Shown: piece by piece, positions 1-8,664 of the stretch
How positions within the stretch are numbered: position 1 is the stretch's first letter
How the letters are laid out: every line of letters starts with the position of its first letter
Assembly (NCBI RefSeq): GCF_014050225.1
Contig: NZ_JACFXV010000053.1
Location: 62,001 to 126,000, forward strand
From: Stappia albiluteola
Lineage (GTDB): Bacteria > Pseudomonadota > Alphaproteobacteria > Rhizobiales > Stappiaceae
Reading direction: 5' to 3'
DNA length: 64,000 bases
Notes under the pieces: model-generated
Seen by the model: only the letters and a program-made list of their open reading frames with translations
What the model was told of the DNA's origin: nothing
Databases searched by the model: none
Program-made: the position numbers and the translations under genes

Positions 1-950
1 CCAACCACGCCGGCGTCCTGATGGTCGGTCTCGGCTGCGAGATGAACCAGATCGACTGGCTGCTCGAAGCCTATGGCATCGAGCGCGGACCGCTGTTCCA
101 GACGATGAACATCCAGGACGTGGCAGGCCTCAGGAAAACGGTCGAGCTCGGCATCGAGAAGGTTCGCGCCATGCTGCCGGAAGCCAACAAGGCGGTGCGC
201 GTGCCCTGTCCGGCTTCAGAGCTGAAGGTCGCTCTGCAGTGCGGCGGCTCCGACGCCTGGTCCGGGATCACGGCCAATCCCGCGCTCGGCTATGCCTGCG
301 ACCTGATCGTCGCGCAGGGCGGGACGGGCGTGCTAGCCGAAACGCCGGAAATCTACGGCGCCGAGCACCTGCTGACCCAGCGCGCGGTCGATCGCAAGGT
401 CGGCGACAAGCTCATCAAGCTAATCCGCTGGTGGGAGGACTATACCGAGCGCAACAAGGGCTCGATGGACAACAATCCTTCGCCCGGCAATAAGAAGGGC
501 GGCCTGACGACGATCCTGGAAAAATCGCTGGGTGCGGCCGCAAAGGGCGGCACCACGCCGCTGACGGGCGTCTACAAATATGCCGAGCCGGTAACTGCCA
601 GGGGCTTCACCTTCATGGATTCGCCCGGCTACGATCCGGCCTCGGTCACCGGACAGATCGCCTCGGGCTGCAACCTCGTCGCCTTCACCACCGGACGCGG
701 ATCGGCCTTCGGGTCCAAACCTGCGCCTTGCATCAAGATCGCCACCAACACGGACATGTACAACCGCATGACGGAAGACATGGATGTCAATGCCGGCGCC
801 ATGTTGTCCGATGGTGTGTCTTTGGAGGAAAAGGGCCGCGAGATTTACGAGCTCCTGCTGCGCGTCGCTTCCGGCGAGCAGTCCAAATCGGAACTGCAGG
901 GCCTCGGCGATTTCGAGTTCGTTCCCTGGCAGATCGGGGCGACGATGTAA
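1..950 (+). CDS. UxaA-family hydro-lyase (altronate/galactarate dehydratase type), 5' end cut by window
   Basis: The reading frame is open from the first bases, so the true start lies left of the window; about 315 residues are visible. The protein matches the large C-terminal domain of altronate/galactarate dehydratases and sulfolactate sulfo-lyase subunit B, which eliminate water or sulfite from sugar acids or hydroxy acids. Family-like features are an ALQCGGSDAWSG segment, an NPSPGNKKGG segment and, near the C-terminus, SGCNLVAFTTGRGS followed by GSKPAPCIKIATNT. The small N-terminal SAF domain would lie upstream or in a separate gene. A dioxygenase gene starts 26 bases downstream, suggesting one operon. 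The family is secure; the substrate is not readable. Confidence 0.85.
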   Translation, partial: NHAGVLMVGLGCEMNQIDWLLEAYGIERGPLFQTMNIQDVAGLRKTVELGIEKVRAMLPEANKAVRVPCPASELKVALQCGGSDAWSGITANPALGYACDLIVAQGGTGVLAETPEIYGAEHLLTQRAVDRKVGDKLIKLIRWWEDYTERNKGSMDNNPSPGNKKGGLTTILEKSLGAAAKGGTTPLTGVYKYAEPVTARGFTFMDSPGYDPASVTGQIASGCNLVAFTTGRGSAFGSKPAPCIKIATNTDMYNRMTEDMDVNAGAMLSDGVSLEEKGREIYELLLRVASGEQSKSELQGLGDFEFVPWQIGATM

Positions 951-975
951 TCGGATAGTCGAAGGGAGGAATGCG

Positions 976-1860
976 ATGCGCCAGCTTGAAGCGTTGAGCC
1001 AGGCTCAGGTCTCCTTCTACAACGAAAATGGCTACCTCCTGCTGGAGAAGCAGGTTCCGGACGACATCATCGCCGCGATCCGCACCGAAATTGCCCGCTT
1101 CCAGGAAGAGGCGCGCGGCCTTGCCCAGTCCAACGACCGGCTCGACCTGGAAGACAGCCACACGCCCGAGAGCCCGCGTGTCCGCCGCATCAAACTGCCG
1201 CATACGATCAGCGAGGTCGTGAATTCGCTGATGCACTCCGACCATATCCTCGCACCGGTTCGCGACCTGATCGGGCCGGATATCCGCCTGCATACGACGA
1301 AGCTCAACATGAAATCGGCCGGCTACGGGGCTGCGATCGAGTGGCATCAGGATTTTGCCTTCTACCCGCACACCAATGACGACGTCCTGGCCGTCGGCGT
1401 GATCATCGACGACATGGTGTCGGAGAACGGGCCGCTGATGGTCTTTCCGGGCTCCCACAAGGGGCCGATCCACGATCACCACGTGGATGGCGTCTTTGCC
1501 GGCGCCATCGATCTCGAAGCCAATGGATATGACCTGAAGAACGCGGTGGAGCTGACGGGCCCTGCCGGATCTATTTCGATCCACCACGGCCGGATCGTGC
1601 ATGGATCGGCGCAGAACCGCTCGTCCCGCGACCGCCGCCTGCTTTTCTACGAGATGATGGCGGCAGACGCCTTCCCCATCATGGGGTCGATGACGAAGTT
1701 CGAGTCCATCGACGACTACAATTCGAGGCTTTTGTGCGGAAGGCCGACCCTGGAGCCAAGGCTGGCACCGATCCCCGTCCGCATTCCGCAACCGCAACCC
1801 GGCAACAACCGCTCAATCTACGAGATACAGTCGCAACTGAAGAAACGGGCCTTCTCATGA
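976..1860 (+). CDS. Phytanoyl-CoA dioxygenase (PhyH) family oxygenase
   Basis: A 294-residue Fe(II)/2-oxoglutarate-dependent oxygenase of the PhyH family. The metal triad is visible as H124-x-D126 in WHQDFAFYPH and the distal H209 in HHGRIVHGSAQNRS; Arg218 or Arg220 just after it would hold 2-oxoglutarate. The start was chosen at the ATG preceded five bases upstream by GGGAGGA; longer in-frame extensions run into the upstream gene and lack family similarity. It lies between a UxaA-type lyase and a hydroxyacid dehydrogenase, so it probably hydroxylates a small acid in the same catabolic route rather than phytanoyl-CoA. The substrate is inference only. Confidence 0.85.
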   Translation: MRQLEALSQAQVSFYNENGYLLLEKQVPDDIIAAIRTEIARFQEEARGLAQSNDRLDLEDSHTPESPRVRRIKLPHTISEVVNSLMHSDHILAPVRDLIGPDIRLHTTKLNMKSAGYGAAIEWHQDFAFYPHTNDDVLAVGVIIDDMVSENGPLMVFPGSHKGPIHDHHVDGVFAGAIDLEANGYDLKNAVELTGPAGSISIHHGRIVHGSAQNRSSRDRRLLFYEMMAADAFPIMGSMTKFESIDDYNSRLLCGRPTLEPRLAPIPVRIPQPQPGNNRSIYEIQSQLKKRAFS

Positions 1861-2021
1861 GGAATAAGGCGGTCCGGGCATCGGTTAAGTTTGGCCTTGC
1901 GGCCTGAAGCTCAGGCCGAATAAGTAATACGAATTCAAGCGGCGGGCCGCATGGGTGCTCATACTTCATCTGCGCCCGCTCGCGAAACCCGCCAAGAGCA
2001 GCCGCGAAACGGAGAAGAACA

Positions 2022-2924
2022 ATGACCAAACCGGCCATCGGTTTCATCGGCCTCGGCCTGATGGGCTCCGCCATGGTGCAACGCCTCATCGATCTCGGCT
2101 ACACGATGACCGTGCTCGCCAACCGCTCCCGCGCCAATGTCGAAAAGGCAGTGGCGCGGGGAGCTACCGAGGTAACGACCGCACGCGAGCTGGCGGCAAG
2201 AAGCGACGTGATCATGCTTTGCGTCGACACATCCGCGTCTGTCGAGGAGCGCATGTATGGCGACGACGGCGTGATCGCCGGCCTTCGGCGGGGCACCATC
2301 GCCATCGACTTCGGCACGTCGTTGCCGGGTTCCACTCGCCGGATCGGCGAGGCGGTTGCCGCGCGCGGCGCGCATTATCTCGACGCTCCCCTCGGCCGCA
2401 CGCCGGCGCATGCTGTGGACGGCAAGCTCAACATCATGTGCGCCGGCGAGGAAGCGATCTTCGACAAGGTCCGCCCAGTACTCGACGATCTCGGCGAAAA
2501 CGTCTTTCACCTCGGGCCGCTCGGTTCCGGCCACACGATCAAGCTGATCAACAACTTCTTTGCCATGACCATGGTGTCGGCGCTTTCGGAAGCATTCGCC
2601 GTTGCCGATCTGGCCGGCGTGGAACGTGAGAAGCTCTACAATGTCATGTCGGCCGGCCCGCTTCACTCCGGCATGATGGATTTCATCAAGGCGAATGCCG
2701 TGGACGGCATCAAGGACAAGCTGGCCTTCTCCATCCGCAACGCACGCAAGGACGTCGGCTACTACTCGGCAATGGCCGAGGAAGCCGGCGCCGCAAGCCT
2801 GGTCTCGCCGGCAACCAAACAGGCCTTCTCGCTGGCGCTTGCCTGCAATTTCGGCGACCGAATGGTGCCGGAGCTGGTCGACTTCTTTGCCGCCCTCTAC
2901 GCCGGCGAATTCAAGGCCGATTGA
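2022..2924 (+). CDS. NAD(P)-dependent beta-hydroxyacid dehydrogenase (3-hydroxyisobutyrate dehydrogenase family)
   Basis: A 300-residue cytosolic oxidoreductase. The N-terminal Rossmann motif is GFIGLGLMG (residues 7-15) and the catalytic lysine is K174 in GSGHTIKLINN, with N178 four residues on, as in 3-hydroxyisobutyrate and tartronate semialdehyde dehydrogenases. The substrate loop, usually DAPVSGG, reads DAPLGRTPA (121-129), so the substrate is probably not the textbook one. GGAGAAG precedes the ATG. A 161-base gap with no clear terminator separates it from the PhyH gene, and its stop nearly touches the transporter gene that follows. It probably oxidises or reduces a hydroxy acid made by the upstream enzymes. 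Confidence 0.85.
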   Translation: MTKPAIGFIGLGLMGSAMVQRLIDLGYTMTVLANRSRANVEKAVARGATEVTTARELAARSDVIMLCVDTSASVEERMYGDDGVIAGLRRGTIAIDFGTSLPGSTRRIGEAVAARGAHYLDAPLGRTPAHAVDGKLNIMCAGEEAIFDKVRPVLDDLGENVFHLGPLGSGHTIKLINNFFAMTMVSALSEAFAVADLAGVEREKLYNVMSAGPLHSGMMDFIKANAVDGIKDKLAFSIRNARKDVGYYSAMAEEAGAASLVSPATKQAFSLALACNFGDRMVPELVDFFAALYAGEFKAD

Positions 2925-2926
2925 CG

Positions 2927-3853
2927 ATGGCGGGATTGACGGCGAGGGCGAACGAGGATCGTCCGATGCTCGGCATCGCGCTGATGCTTTTCGCCTATGC
3001 CGTCTTTTCCTGCATCGATACGAGCGCGAAATGGCTCGTGCTTGCCGGCATCCCGGCGATGCAACTGTCCTTTATGCGCTATCTCGGCCACTTCGTGCTG
3101 TCCCTGGCGCTGATTGGCCGCGGCGGACTGAACTTCCGCCGTTTCGGAACCGACCAACTGTTCCTCGTTCTATTGAGAGCGCTGCTGCTGGTAGCGTCCA
3201 CGGTTCTGAATTTCATTGCCGTCCGCTACCTGCCGCTGACGCTGACATCCACAATACTGTTTTCCGCGCCCATCCTGATCTGCGCACTGTCGGGCCCCCT
3301 CCTTGGTGAGCGGGTCGGCATCTGGCGGTGGTCGGCCATCATGGTCGGATTCTGCGGCATCCTGGTTGCCATCCGCCCCTTCGACGAAAGCTTCCATTGG
3401 TCGGTTTTCCTGTCGCTCACGGGTGCTTTCTGTTTCGCGCTATACACGCTCCTGACCCGCAAGCTTGCCGGGATCGTCGCCTCCGGGACATTGCAGTTCT
3501 ACGCGGGCTTCGTGGGCACGCTCGTGCTTGCACCGCTTGCCTTTTCGGTCTGGCAAAGCCCGGCGACCGGTATTGAATGGACGCTGATGATCCTGCTCGG
3601 CGTCTTCGGCTGGTTCGGGCATGAGTTATTGACGCGCGCGCACAGCTTCGCCGCCGCCAGCACCCTCACCCCTTTCACCTATTCCTTTATTATTTACCTG
3701 AGCCTGTGGAGCTATGCCATTTTCGACCACCTTCCCGACAGATGGACCGTGGCGGGTGCCGCAATCATCGTCACGGCGGGGCTTTTCATCTGGTTTCGGG
3801 AACGGATGCTGAGCCGCAGCCGGCGGGCTCCAAGGCCCGCGGAAGCCGGTTAG
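2927..3853 (+). CDS. EamA/DMT-family transporter
   Basis: A 308-residue integral membrane protein with about ten hydrophobic helices in two tandem EamA repeats, the drug/metabolite transporter layout. The first repeat runs from about residue 12 (MLGIALMLFAYAVFS) to the LVAIRPF segment; the second starts near FLSLTGAFCFALYTL. The first ATG lies two bases after the dehydrogenase stop; a TTG at 2921 and an ATG at 2966, behind a GAGGAT, are alternative starts. Close coupling to the dehydrogenase suggests it moves a substrate or product of the 1-3 kb pathway. DMT sequences rarely reveal substrate, so none is assigned. Confidence 0.8.
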   Translation: MAGLTARANEDRPMLGIALMLFAYAVFSCIDTSAKWLVLAGIPAMQLSFMRYLGHFVLSLALIGRGGLNFRRFGTDQLFLVLLRALLLVASTVLNFIAVRYLPLTLTSTILFSAPILICALSGPLLGERVGIWRWSAIMVGFCGILVAIRPFDESFHWSVFLSLTGAFCFALYTLLTRKLAGIVASGTLQFYAGFVGTLVLAPLAFSVWQSPATGIEWTLMILLGVFGWFGHELLTRAHSFAAASTLTPFTYSFIIYLSLWSYAIFDHLPDRWTVAGAAIIVTAGLFIWFRERMLSRSRRAPRPAEAG

Positions 3854-4198
3854 CAACCTCCGGCCATCCTTCTCCACTGCACACTGTCGCGCCAGCCGCC
3901 CCTCCGGCGGTTCACGCAGTGCCCGTACTTGCCACAAAAGCTTAACTCGCGACAAGCTGACTCCAGAACCAGAATGCCCCGAAAACGACACAAGTTTTCC
4001 ATATGAAAGTCACTAGCTTATAGAGACTGATCTAATATTATGTGCCATTGTAACTAAACGAATCCGGAACAAAATGCGTTTAGTCGCAATGATATGGTTA
4101 AAATATAAAACTATACATATTACTTAATCAATTTGTTTTAAAAATTATTCGAAATTAATTTGAGTTTTGAACGAACTGAGCCTGGAGAAGCGAGGTCG
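3854..4198. other. AT-rich intergenic/promoter region
   Basis: The left 90 bases are GC-rich with a weak CCGCC/GGCGG hairpin that may end the transporter transcript. From about 3995 to 4170 the DNA becomes strongly AT-rich, unlike the flanking genes, which suits a promoter or an H-NS/MucR-type binding zone for the MarR gene. No open reading frame or RNA gene is recognisable here. Confidence 0.5.
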
Positions 4199-4789
4199 AT
4201 GGAGAAGACTACGGCAAGCGCGGCAGCGGCTGCAAAAGATGCGAGTGGCGAAGAAGAAAATTGGGGCGGCAGAATGTCTTCCAGCCAGATCCGAAGCAGC
4301 AGCGAGGACACGCGCCCATCGGCGACCCATCTGGAGCTCGTCCGTATCATCGAACGGATGCACCGGCGGTATCTCGACCAGCTGCGCCTTGAACTAAACG
4401 GCATCGGCGCGGACGATATCAGTCCGGCGCAGGTGATGCTGCTGTTCACGATCGGCAACTATGAGCTTTCTGTCCGCGACCTGCTGGATCGGGGCCATTA
4501 CCTTGGCTCCAACGCTTCCTATAATCTGAAGCAGCTCGTACAGGCCGGTTACATCGATCGCACCGCATCGCAGCGCGACAGGCGTTCGGCACGCATCCGC
4601 CTAACGGAAAAAGGACGCCAGCTCTGCCTTGCCGTCGAGAGCGCGGATGCGGCCTACCAGAGAACGATCGTACGCACCGAAAACGAACAGAAGGCGCTGG
4701 AAAACACGATCGACACCCTCCGTCGGCTCGAAGTTGCCTGGGCAACCAACCTCCATCGCGGGGAACTGGCAAAACTCGACCTTCTCTGA
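4199..4789 (+). CDS. MarR-family transcriptional regulator, LdtR-like
   Basis: A 196-residue winged-helix regulator. An acidic and alanine-rich N-terminal tail of about 55 residues is followed by the MarR core: dimer helix (LELVRIIERMHRRYLDQL), recognition segment (LGSNASYNLKQLVQAGYI) and a wing with RTASQRDRRSARIRLTEKG. This core resembles LdtR, the rhizobial and Liberibacter regulator that activates L,D-transpeptidase genes and osmotic tolerance. The ATG at 4199 has GAGG upstream; a TTG at 4160 and an ATG at 4274 in frame are alternatives. An L,D-transpeptidase gene exists at 48.6 kb in this window, but no direct link can be read. LdtR orthology is moderate confidence. Confidence 0.75.
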   Translation: MEKTTASAAAAAKDASGEEENWGGRMSSSQIRSSSEDTRPSATHLELVRIIERMHRRYLDQLRLELNGIGADDISPAQVMLLFTIGNYELSVRDLLDRGHYLGSNASYNLKQLVQAGYIDRTASQRDRRSARIRLTEKGRQLCLAVESADAAYQRTIVRTENEQKALENTIDTLRRLEVAWATNLHRGELAKLDLL

Positions 4790-4918
4790 GAGGCAACCGC
4801 ATCAGTTCGTCCATTACCCCTCGCGTATAGACGCGGCCCGCTACCTCACGCAGTCGTGAGCGGCTCCGTCTTGCCGTTGCAGGCCACCGCTGGAACAGTC
4901 TGCCCAAGGGGCAATCAT

Positions 4919-4948
4919 CGGGTGGGCGGCTTTTTCGCCGCGACCCGG
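4919..4948 (+). other. Hairpin in the leader of the cytochrome c' gene
   Basis: CGGGT and ACCCG arms with an inner GCGGC/GCCGC-like stem around a TTTTT loop lie just before the CGGAGG ribosome-binding site of the cytochrome gene. It may shape translation or end an upstream transcript. There is no T run after the stem, so it is not called a terminator. Confidence 0.3.
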
Positions 4949-4964
4949 AAAGCGGAGGTTCTGG

Positions 4965-5411
4965 ATGTTCAAGAAAGCGCTCGCTGTTTTCGCGATCGGC
5001 ATGGCCGCAATGGCCGGATCGTCATTTGCAAACGACGATCCGGTGGCAACGAGGCAAAACCTGATGAAGTCGGTGGGCCTCGCCACGGGCACCCTCGGCA
5101 AGATGGTCAAGGGTGAACTGCCCTACGACCCGATCACCGCCGAACTCGCCATGCGGGTGATCTTCACATCGGCAGTCGGCTACGTGGACCTTTTCCCCGA
5201 AGGGAGCGGCGAAGGGGCCAATACGGAAGCTTCGCCCAAGATCTGGGAAGACAAGGCCGGCTTCGACGCCGTCGCGCTCAAGCTGGAACAGTCGGCTCTC
5301 GCGGCGATCCCCGCTTCCAAGGAAGGACTCGATAGCCTGAAGGCGAATTTCGGCAGCGTTGCGCAAAACTGCCGGGCCTGCCATGAGAATTATCGCGTGA
5401 AGAAAAACTGA
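4965..5411 (+). CDS. Class II cytochrome c (c'/c-556 type)
   Basis: A 148-residue periplasmic electron carrier. A signal peptide (residues 1-22, ending GSSFA) leads to a four-helix cytochrome c' fold with the haem site C136-R-A-C139-H140 next to the C-terminus, typical of class II. Methionine 34 (RQNLMKSVG) is placed where c-556 proteins provide a sixth haem ligand, so a six-coordinate electron-transfer role is more likely than gas binding. CGGAGG precedes the ATG. The gene for a dihaem cytochrome starts 23 bases after its stop, so the two are probably cotranscribed and exchange electrons. Confidence 0.88.
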   Translation: MFKKALAVFAIGMAAMAGSSFANDDPVATRQNLMKSVGLATGTLGKMVKGELPYDPITAELAMRVIFTSAVGYVDLFPEGSGEGANTEASPKIWEDKAGFDAVALKLEQSALAAIPASKEGLDSLKANFGSVAQNCRACHENYRVKKN

Positions 5412-5434
5412 TCGCGAAACGGAAAGACCAAGGG

Positions 5435-6364
5435 ATGCGCAGGCGCACGTTCAGCCGGATTCTGGGCTTCATCCTGCTTGTTATCGCAGCAGGGCTCTGG
5501 CTCACCCGGCCGGAACGGATCGATGCGGCTGCATTGCCGGAGCACTCGCCGGACCTGGCCAATGGCGAGGTCATGTTCTGGGCGGGCGGCTGCGCTTCCT
5601 GTCACGCCGCGCCCGGCGCCAAGGGCGAGGCAAAGTTGCTGCTGGAAGGCGGGCTCGATCTCAAGTCGCCTTTCGGCACCTTCCGCATTCCGAATATCAC
5701 GCCCTCCAAGACAGCCGGGATCGGAAACTGGTCGACCGCGGATTTCGTCACCGCCATGGTCAAGGGTACGTCGCCGGACGGCCGCCACTACTATCCGGCC
5801 TTTCCCTACGGCTCCTATCGTACCATGCGGTTCGAGGACCTGATCGACCTGAAGGCGTTTCTCGATACCCTGCCCTCCTCGGAAAATGCCGTTGGGGATC
5901 ACCAGCTTGCCTTTCCCTACTCCATTCGCGCCGGCGTGGGCGTCTGGAAGATGCTCTATCTCGACGTTGAATTGCCTCAGACGGCAAGCGGCGATCCGAT
6001 CGTCGAACGCGGTGCCTACCTTGCAAAAGGGCCGGGTCACTGCGCGGAATGCCACACTCCCCGCGACTTCATCGGCGGCCTCAACCTGATGCGCTGGATG
6101 GCCGGCGCGCCCGATCCGGAGGGCGGAGACGGCCGCGTTCCCAACATCACGCCCGACGGCGACGGCATCGGCAGTTGGGCAGCCAACGACATCGCCTATT
6201 TTCTGGAAACCGGATTCACACCGGACTTCGATTCCGTCGGCGGCAGCATGACCTCGGTCCAGGACAACTGGTCCCGTGTGCCGGCGGCCGACCGGGAGGC
6301 CATTGCCGCCTACCTGAAGGCGATCCCGCCCCTACCTTCATCCCCTGCACCCGCAGCTCAATAA
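5435..6364 (+). CDS. Membrane-anchored dihaem cytochrome c
   Basis: A 309-residue protein with one N-terminal membrane helix (about residues 8-24) and two class I cytochrome c domains facing the periplasm. The haem sites are C53-A-S-C56-H57 and C203-A-E-C206-H207. Each domain carries a PNITP-type segment (about 86-90 and again in the second half), which is typical of the cytochrome subunits of membrane alcohol, aldehyde and gluconate dehydrogenases. No dehydrogenase catalytic subunit lies beside it; the only partner is the upstream cytochrome c'. It probably passes electrons from a periplasmic donor to a terminal oxidase. The donor is unknown. Confidence 0.85.
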   Translation: MRRRTFSRILGFILLVIAAGLWLTRPERIDAAALPEHSPDLANGEVMFWAGGCASCHAAPGAKGEAKLLLEGGLDLKSPFGTFRIPNITPSKTAGIGNWSTADFVTAMVKGTSPDGRHYYPAFPYGSYRTMRFEDLIDLKAFLDTLPSSENAVGDHQLAFPYSIRAGVGVWKMLYLDVELPQTASGDPIVERGAYLAKGPGHCAECHTPRDFIGGLNLMRWMAGAPDPEGGDGRVPNITPDGDGIGSWAANDIAYFLETGFTPDFDSVGGSMTSVQDNWSRVPAADREAIAAYLKAIPPLPSSPAPAAQ

Positions 6365-6509
6365 GTCTTGCATTCCTAACCGGACGCCCCAGCCAGGCCG
6401 CCGTGCAAGCGCTGGCTCGAATACTGGTGGCGGCCGATGCCTATAAAAGAGATATGATCCTCCATTATTGATATTTTATACATCAGTATCGTGATATGAG
6501 ACTTGAAGC

Positions 6510-6767
6510 ATGATCACCGCCGCACAACTTCGCGCAGCCCGCGCCCTTCTCGGGATCGATCAGCGAACTCTTGCCGAACTGGCGGGTGTCTCGCTACCGA
6601 CCATCCAGCGCATGGAGAAGAGCGAGGGGAACGTGCGCGGCGTTGTCGATACCTTGATGAAGGTCGTTACCGCGCTCGATCGGGCCGGCGTCGAGCTCAT
6701 CTACGACAGTGCACGAAGCGAGAGCGGCGGACGTGGCGTCAGGCTGAAGGAGCCTAACGGCACGTAG
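6510..6767 (+). CDS. Small XRE-family helix-turn-helix regulator
   Basis: An 85-residue protein that is almost entirely one Cro/cI-type HTH: QLRAARALLGIDQRTLAELAGVS is helices 1-3 and PTIQRMEKSEG continues the recognition region. After about residue 65 it has only a short polar tail and no sensor domain. The region just upstream (6440-6505) is AT-rich and is the likely promoter. Its neighbours are the dihaem cytochrome upstream and a SulP transporter 91 bases downstream, which may be a target. The fold is clear; the regulon is not. Confidence 0.8.
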   Translation: MITAAQLRAARALLGIDQRTLAELAGVSLPTIQRMEKSEGNVRGVVDTLMKVVTALDRAGVELIYDSARSESGGRGVRLKEPNGT

Positions 6768-6858
6768 ATCAGACCAAGAGAGTGTCGCATTCCGCGACGG
6801 CGATCGCCGACAGATCTGCCGACGACCACCGCCGCCCTCAGATGAGCAGGCAGCAGGC

Positions 6859-8586
6859 ATGGACGCATCGAGCGCCAACAGGGGCCATTCGCACGAGCCC
6901 GGTTTCCGTGAACTCTTCACTCCAAAGCTGATCACCACGCTGGCAAGGGGCTACCGTTTAGGGGACTTCCGGGCGGATGCCATCGCCGGCCTGACGGTCG
7001 CCATCGTTGCCCTACCGCTTTCCATGGCGATTGCGATTGCCTCCGGCGTATCGCCGGACCGGGGGCTGATCACCGCAATAGTCGGAGGTTTCTTCGTTTC
7101 CGCCCTGGGCGGCAGCCGCTTCCAGATCGGCGGGCCGGCCGGCGCCTTCATCGTGCTTGTCGCCGCTACAGTCCAGCGCCACGGCATCGAGGGCCTCGTG
7201 CTGGCGACCATGATGTCCGGCATCTTCCTGCTCGTGATCGGCTTTCTCAGGCTCGGCACCTACATCAAGTTCATCCCCTATCCCGTGACGGTGGGCTTCA
7301 CCGCGGGCATCGCCATCATCATCTTCGCCAGCCAGGTGAAGGAATTGTTCGGGCTGACGCTTGCCACACCCGAACCCGGCCCGATCCTCGAGAAAATCCC
7401 GGTCCTCGTCGACGCGCTGCCCAGCGTGAATGCCGCATCGGTCGTGGTGGCGGCATCGACGATCGTCATCATTCTCGGCCTGAAACGCCTGAGACCCAAC
7501 TGGCCCGGCATGCTGATCGCCGTCGCCGCGCTTTCCGTCGCAGCCGCCATATTCGGATTGCCGCTTGAAACGATAGGAACGCGGTTCGGCGGCATCCCGA
7601 GCGGGCTGCCGGTGCCAAGCTTGCCTGAAATCTCCCTGGAGCGGCTGCATGCCGTCCTGCCCGACGCCATCGCCTTCACCCTGCTTGGAGCAATCGAGTC
7701 GCTGCTTTCAGCCGTCGTTGCCGATGGCATGACGGGCCGGCGGCACCGCTCCAACAGCGAATTGGTGGGTCAGGGCGTCGCGAATATCGCTTCCGCGCTC
7801 TTTGGGGGGATATGCGTTACAGGCACCATCGCGCGGACCGCGACCAACGTTCGCGCAGGCGGACGGACGCCGGTTGCCGGCATGATGCATGCCGCTTTCC
7901 TGCTTTTGTTCATCCTGGCTGCCGCCCCGCTGCTGAGTTACGTGCCGCTGGCCGCGCTTGCTGGCGTTCTGGCGCTCGTTGCCTGGAACATGATCGAGAA
8001 ACATGCGATCCGCGCTTTGCTTGGCGGCGAACGCGGCGACGCTCTCGTGCTCATCGTAACGCTAACGCTGACGGTCTTCGCGGACCTCACCGAAGCGATC
8101 GTGGTCGGTTTCCTGCTGGGTAGCGTGCTCTTCATCGACCGGCTCGCCAAAACGATCGCGATTGAACATCACATGGATTTCGTGCCCGAAGACGTGGCGG
8201 ACACGACCAATGGCCAGAGGAAACCCTACGATCCGGCGCTGGCGGCCGATCCGGATCTCGTTGTCTACCGCATTTCCGGGCCGGTCTTCTTCGGCGCGGC
8301 CTCGACGGTCGGCTCAATTCTCGACCGCATCGCCGACCAGCACAAGGCATTCGTCCTCGACTTCCGCTCTGTGCCGTTCCTCGACTCCACTGCCGCAAAC
8401 ACGGTGGCTGGAGCGGCACGGAAAGCGGCGGCGCGCGGCGTCAGATTGTTTGTGACCGGCGCCCAACCGCATATCCGCCATGAGTTGCACCTGCATGGCG
8501 TTCGCCCGCCGCAGGTCCGCTTCCTGCCATCGATCGACAAGGCCGTTGCTATCGTCCGGCGACGGGAGGGCGGCGAAGCAGGCTGA
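6859..8586 (+). CDS. SulP-family inorganic anion transporter with STAS domain
   Basis: A 575-residue inner-membrane protein. Residues about 30-430 hold ten or more hydrophobic helices, with the SulP-type segment TVAIVALPLSMAIAIASGVSP near residues 50-70 and GGPAGAFIVLVAATVQ in the core. The C-terminal part (about 460-565) is a cytoplasmic STAS domain, recognisable from ISGPVFFGAA and DFRSVPFLDSTAANTV. Such proteins import sulfate, bicarbonate or dicarboxylates. There is no carbonic anhydrase fused or adjacent and no cys gene beside it, so the anion is unknown. The start is an ATG 91 bases after the XRE gene. Confidence 0.85.
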   Translation: MDASSANRGHSHEPGFRELFTPKLITTLARGYRLGDFRADAIAGLTVAIVALPLSMAIAIASGVSPDRGLITAIVGGFFVSALGGSRFQIGGPAGAFIVLVAATVQRHGIEGLVLATMMSGIFLLVIGFLRLGTYIKFIPYPVTVGFTAGIAIIIFASQVKELFGLTLATPEPGPILEKIPVLVDALPSVNAASVVVAASTIVIILGLKRLRPNWPGMLIAVAALSVAAAIFGLPLETIGTRFGGIPSGLPVPSLPEISLERLHAVLPDAIAFTLLGAIESLLSAVVADGMTGRRHRSNSELVGQGVANIASALFGGICVTGTIARTATNVRAGGRTPVAGMMHAAFLLLFILAAAPLLSYVPLAALAGVLALVAWNMIEKHAIRALLGGERGDALVLIVTLTLTVFADLTEAIVVGFLLGSVLFIDRLAKTIAIEHHMDFVPEDVADTTNGQRKPYDPALAADPDLVVYRISGPVFFGAASTVGSILDRIADQHKAFVLDFRSVPFLDSTAANTVAGAARKAAARGVRLFVTGAQPHIRHELHLHGVRPPQVRFLPSIDKAVAIVRRREGGEAG

Positions 8587-8664
8587 TGGATGGCAAGCGC
8601 CAGTGCATCAAGGACAATTCCCTTTTGGTGGGCTCCATGCTAGCCCCATAGAGGGAGGACCGTG

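Noticed and set aside
787-1797. Minus-strand 336-codon frame opposite the PhyH gene
   Set aside because: Complete overlap with a gene supported by motifs; no family similarity.
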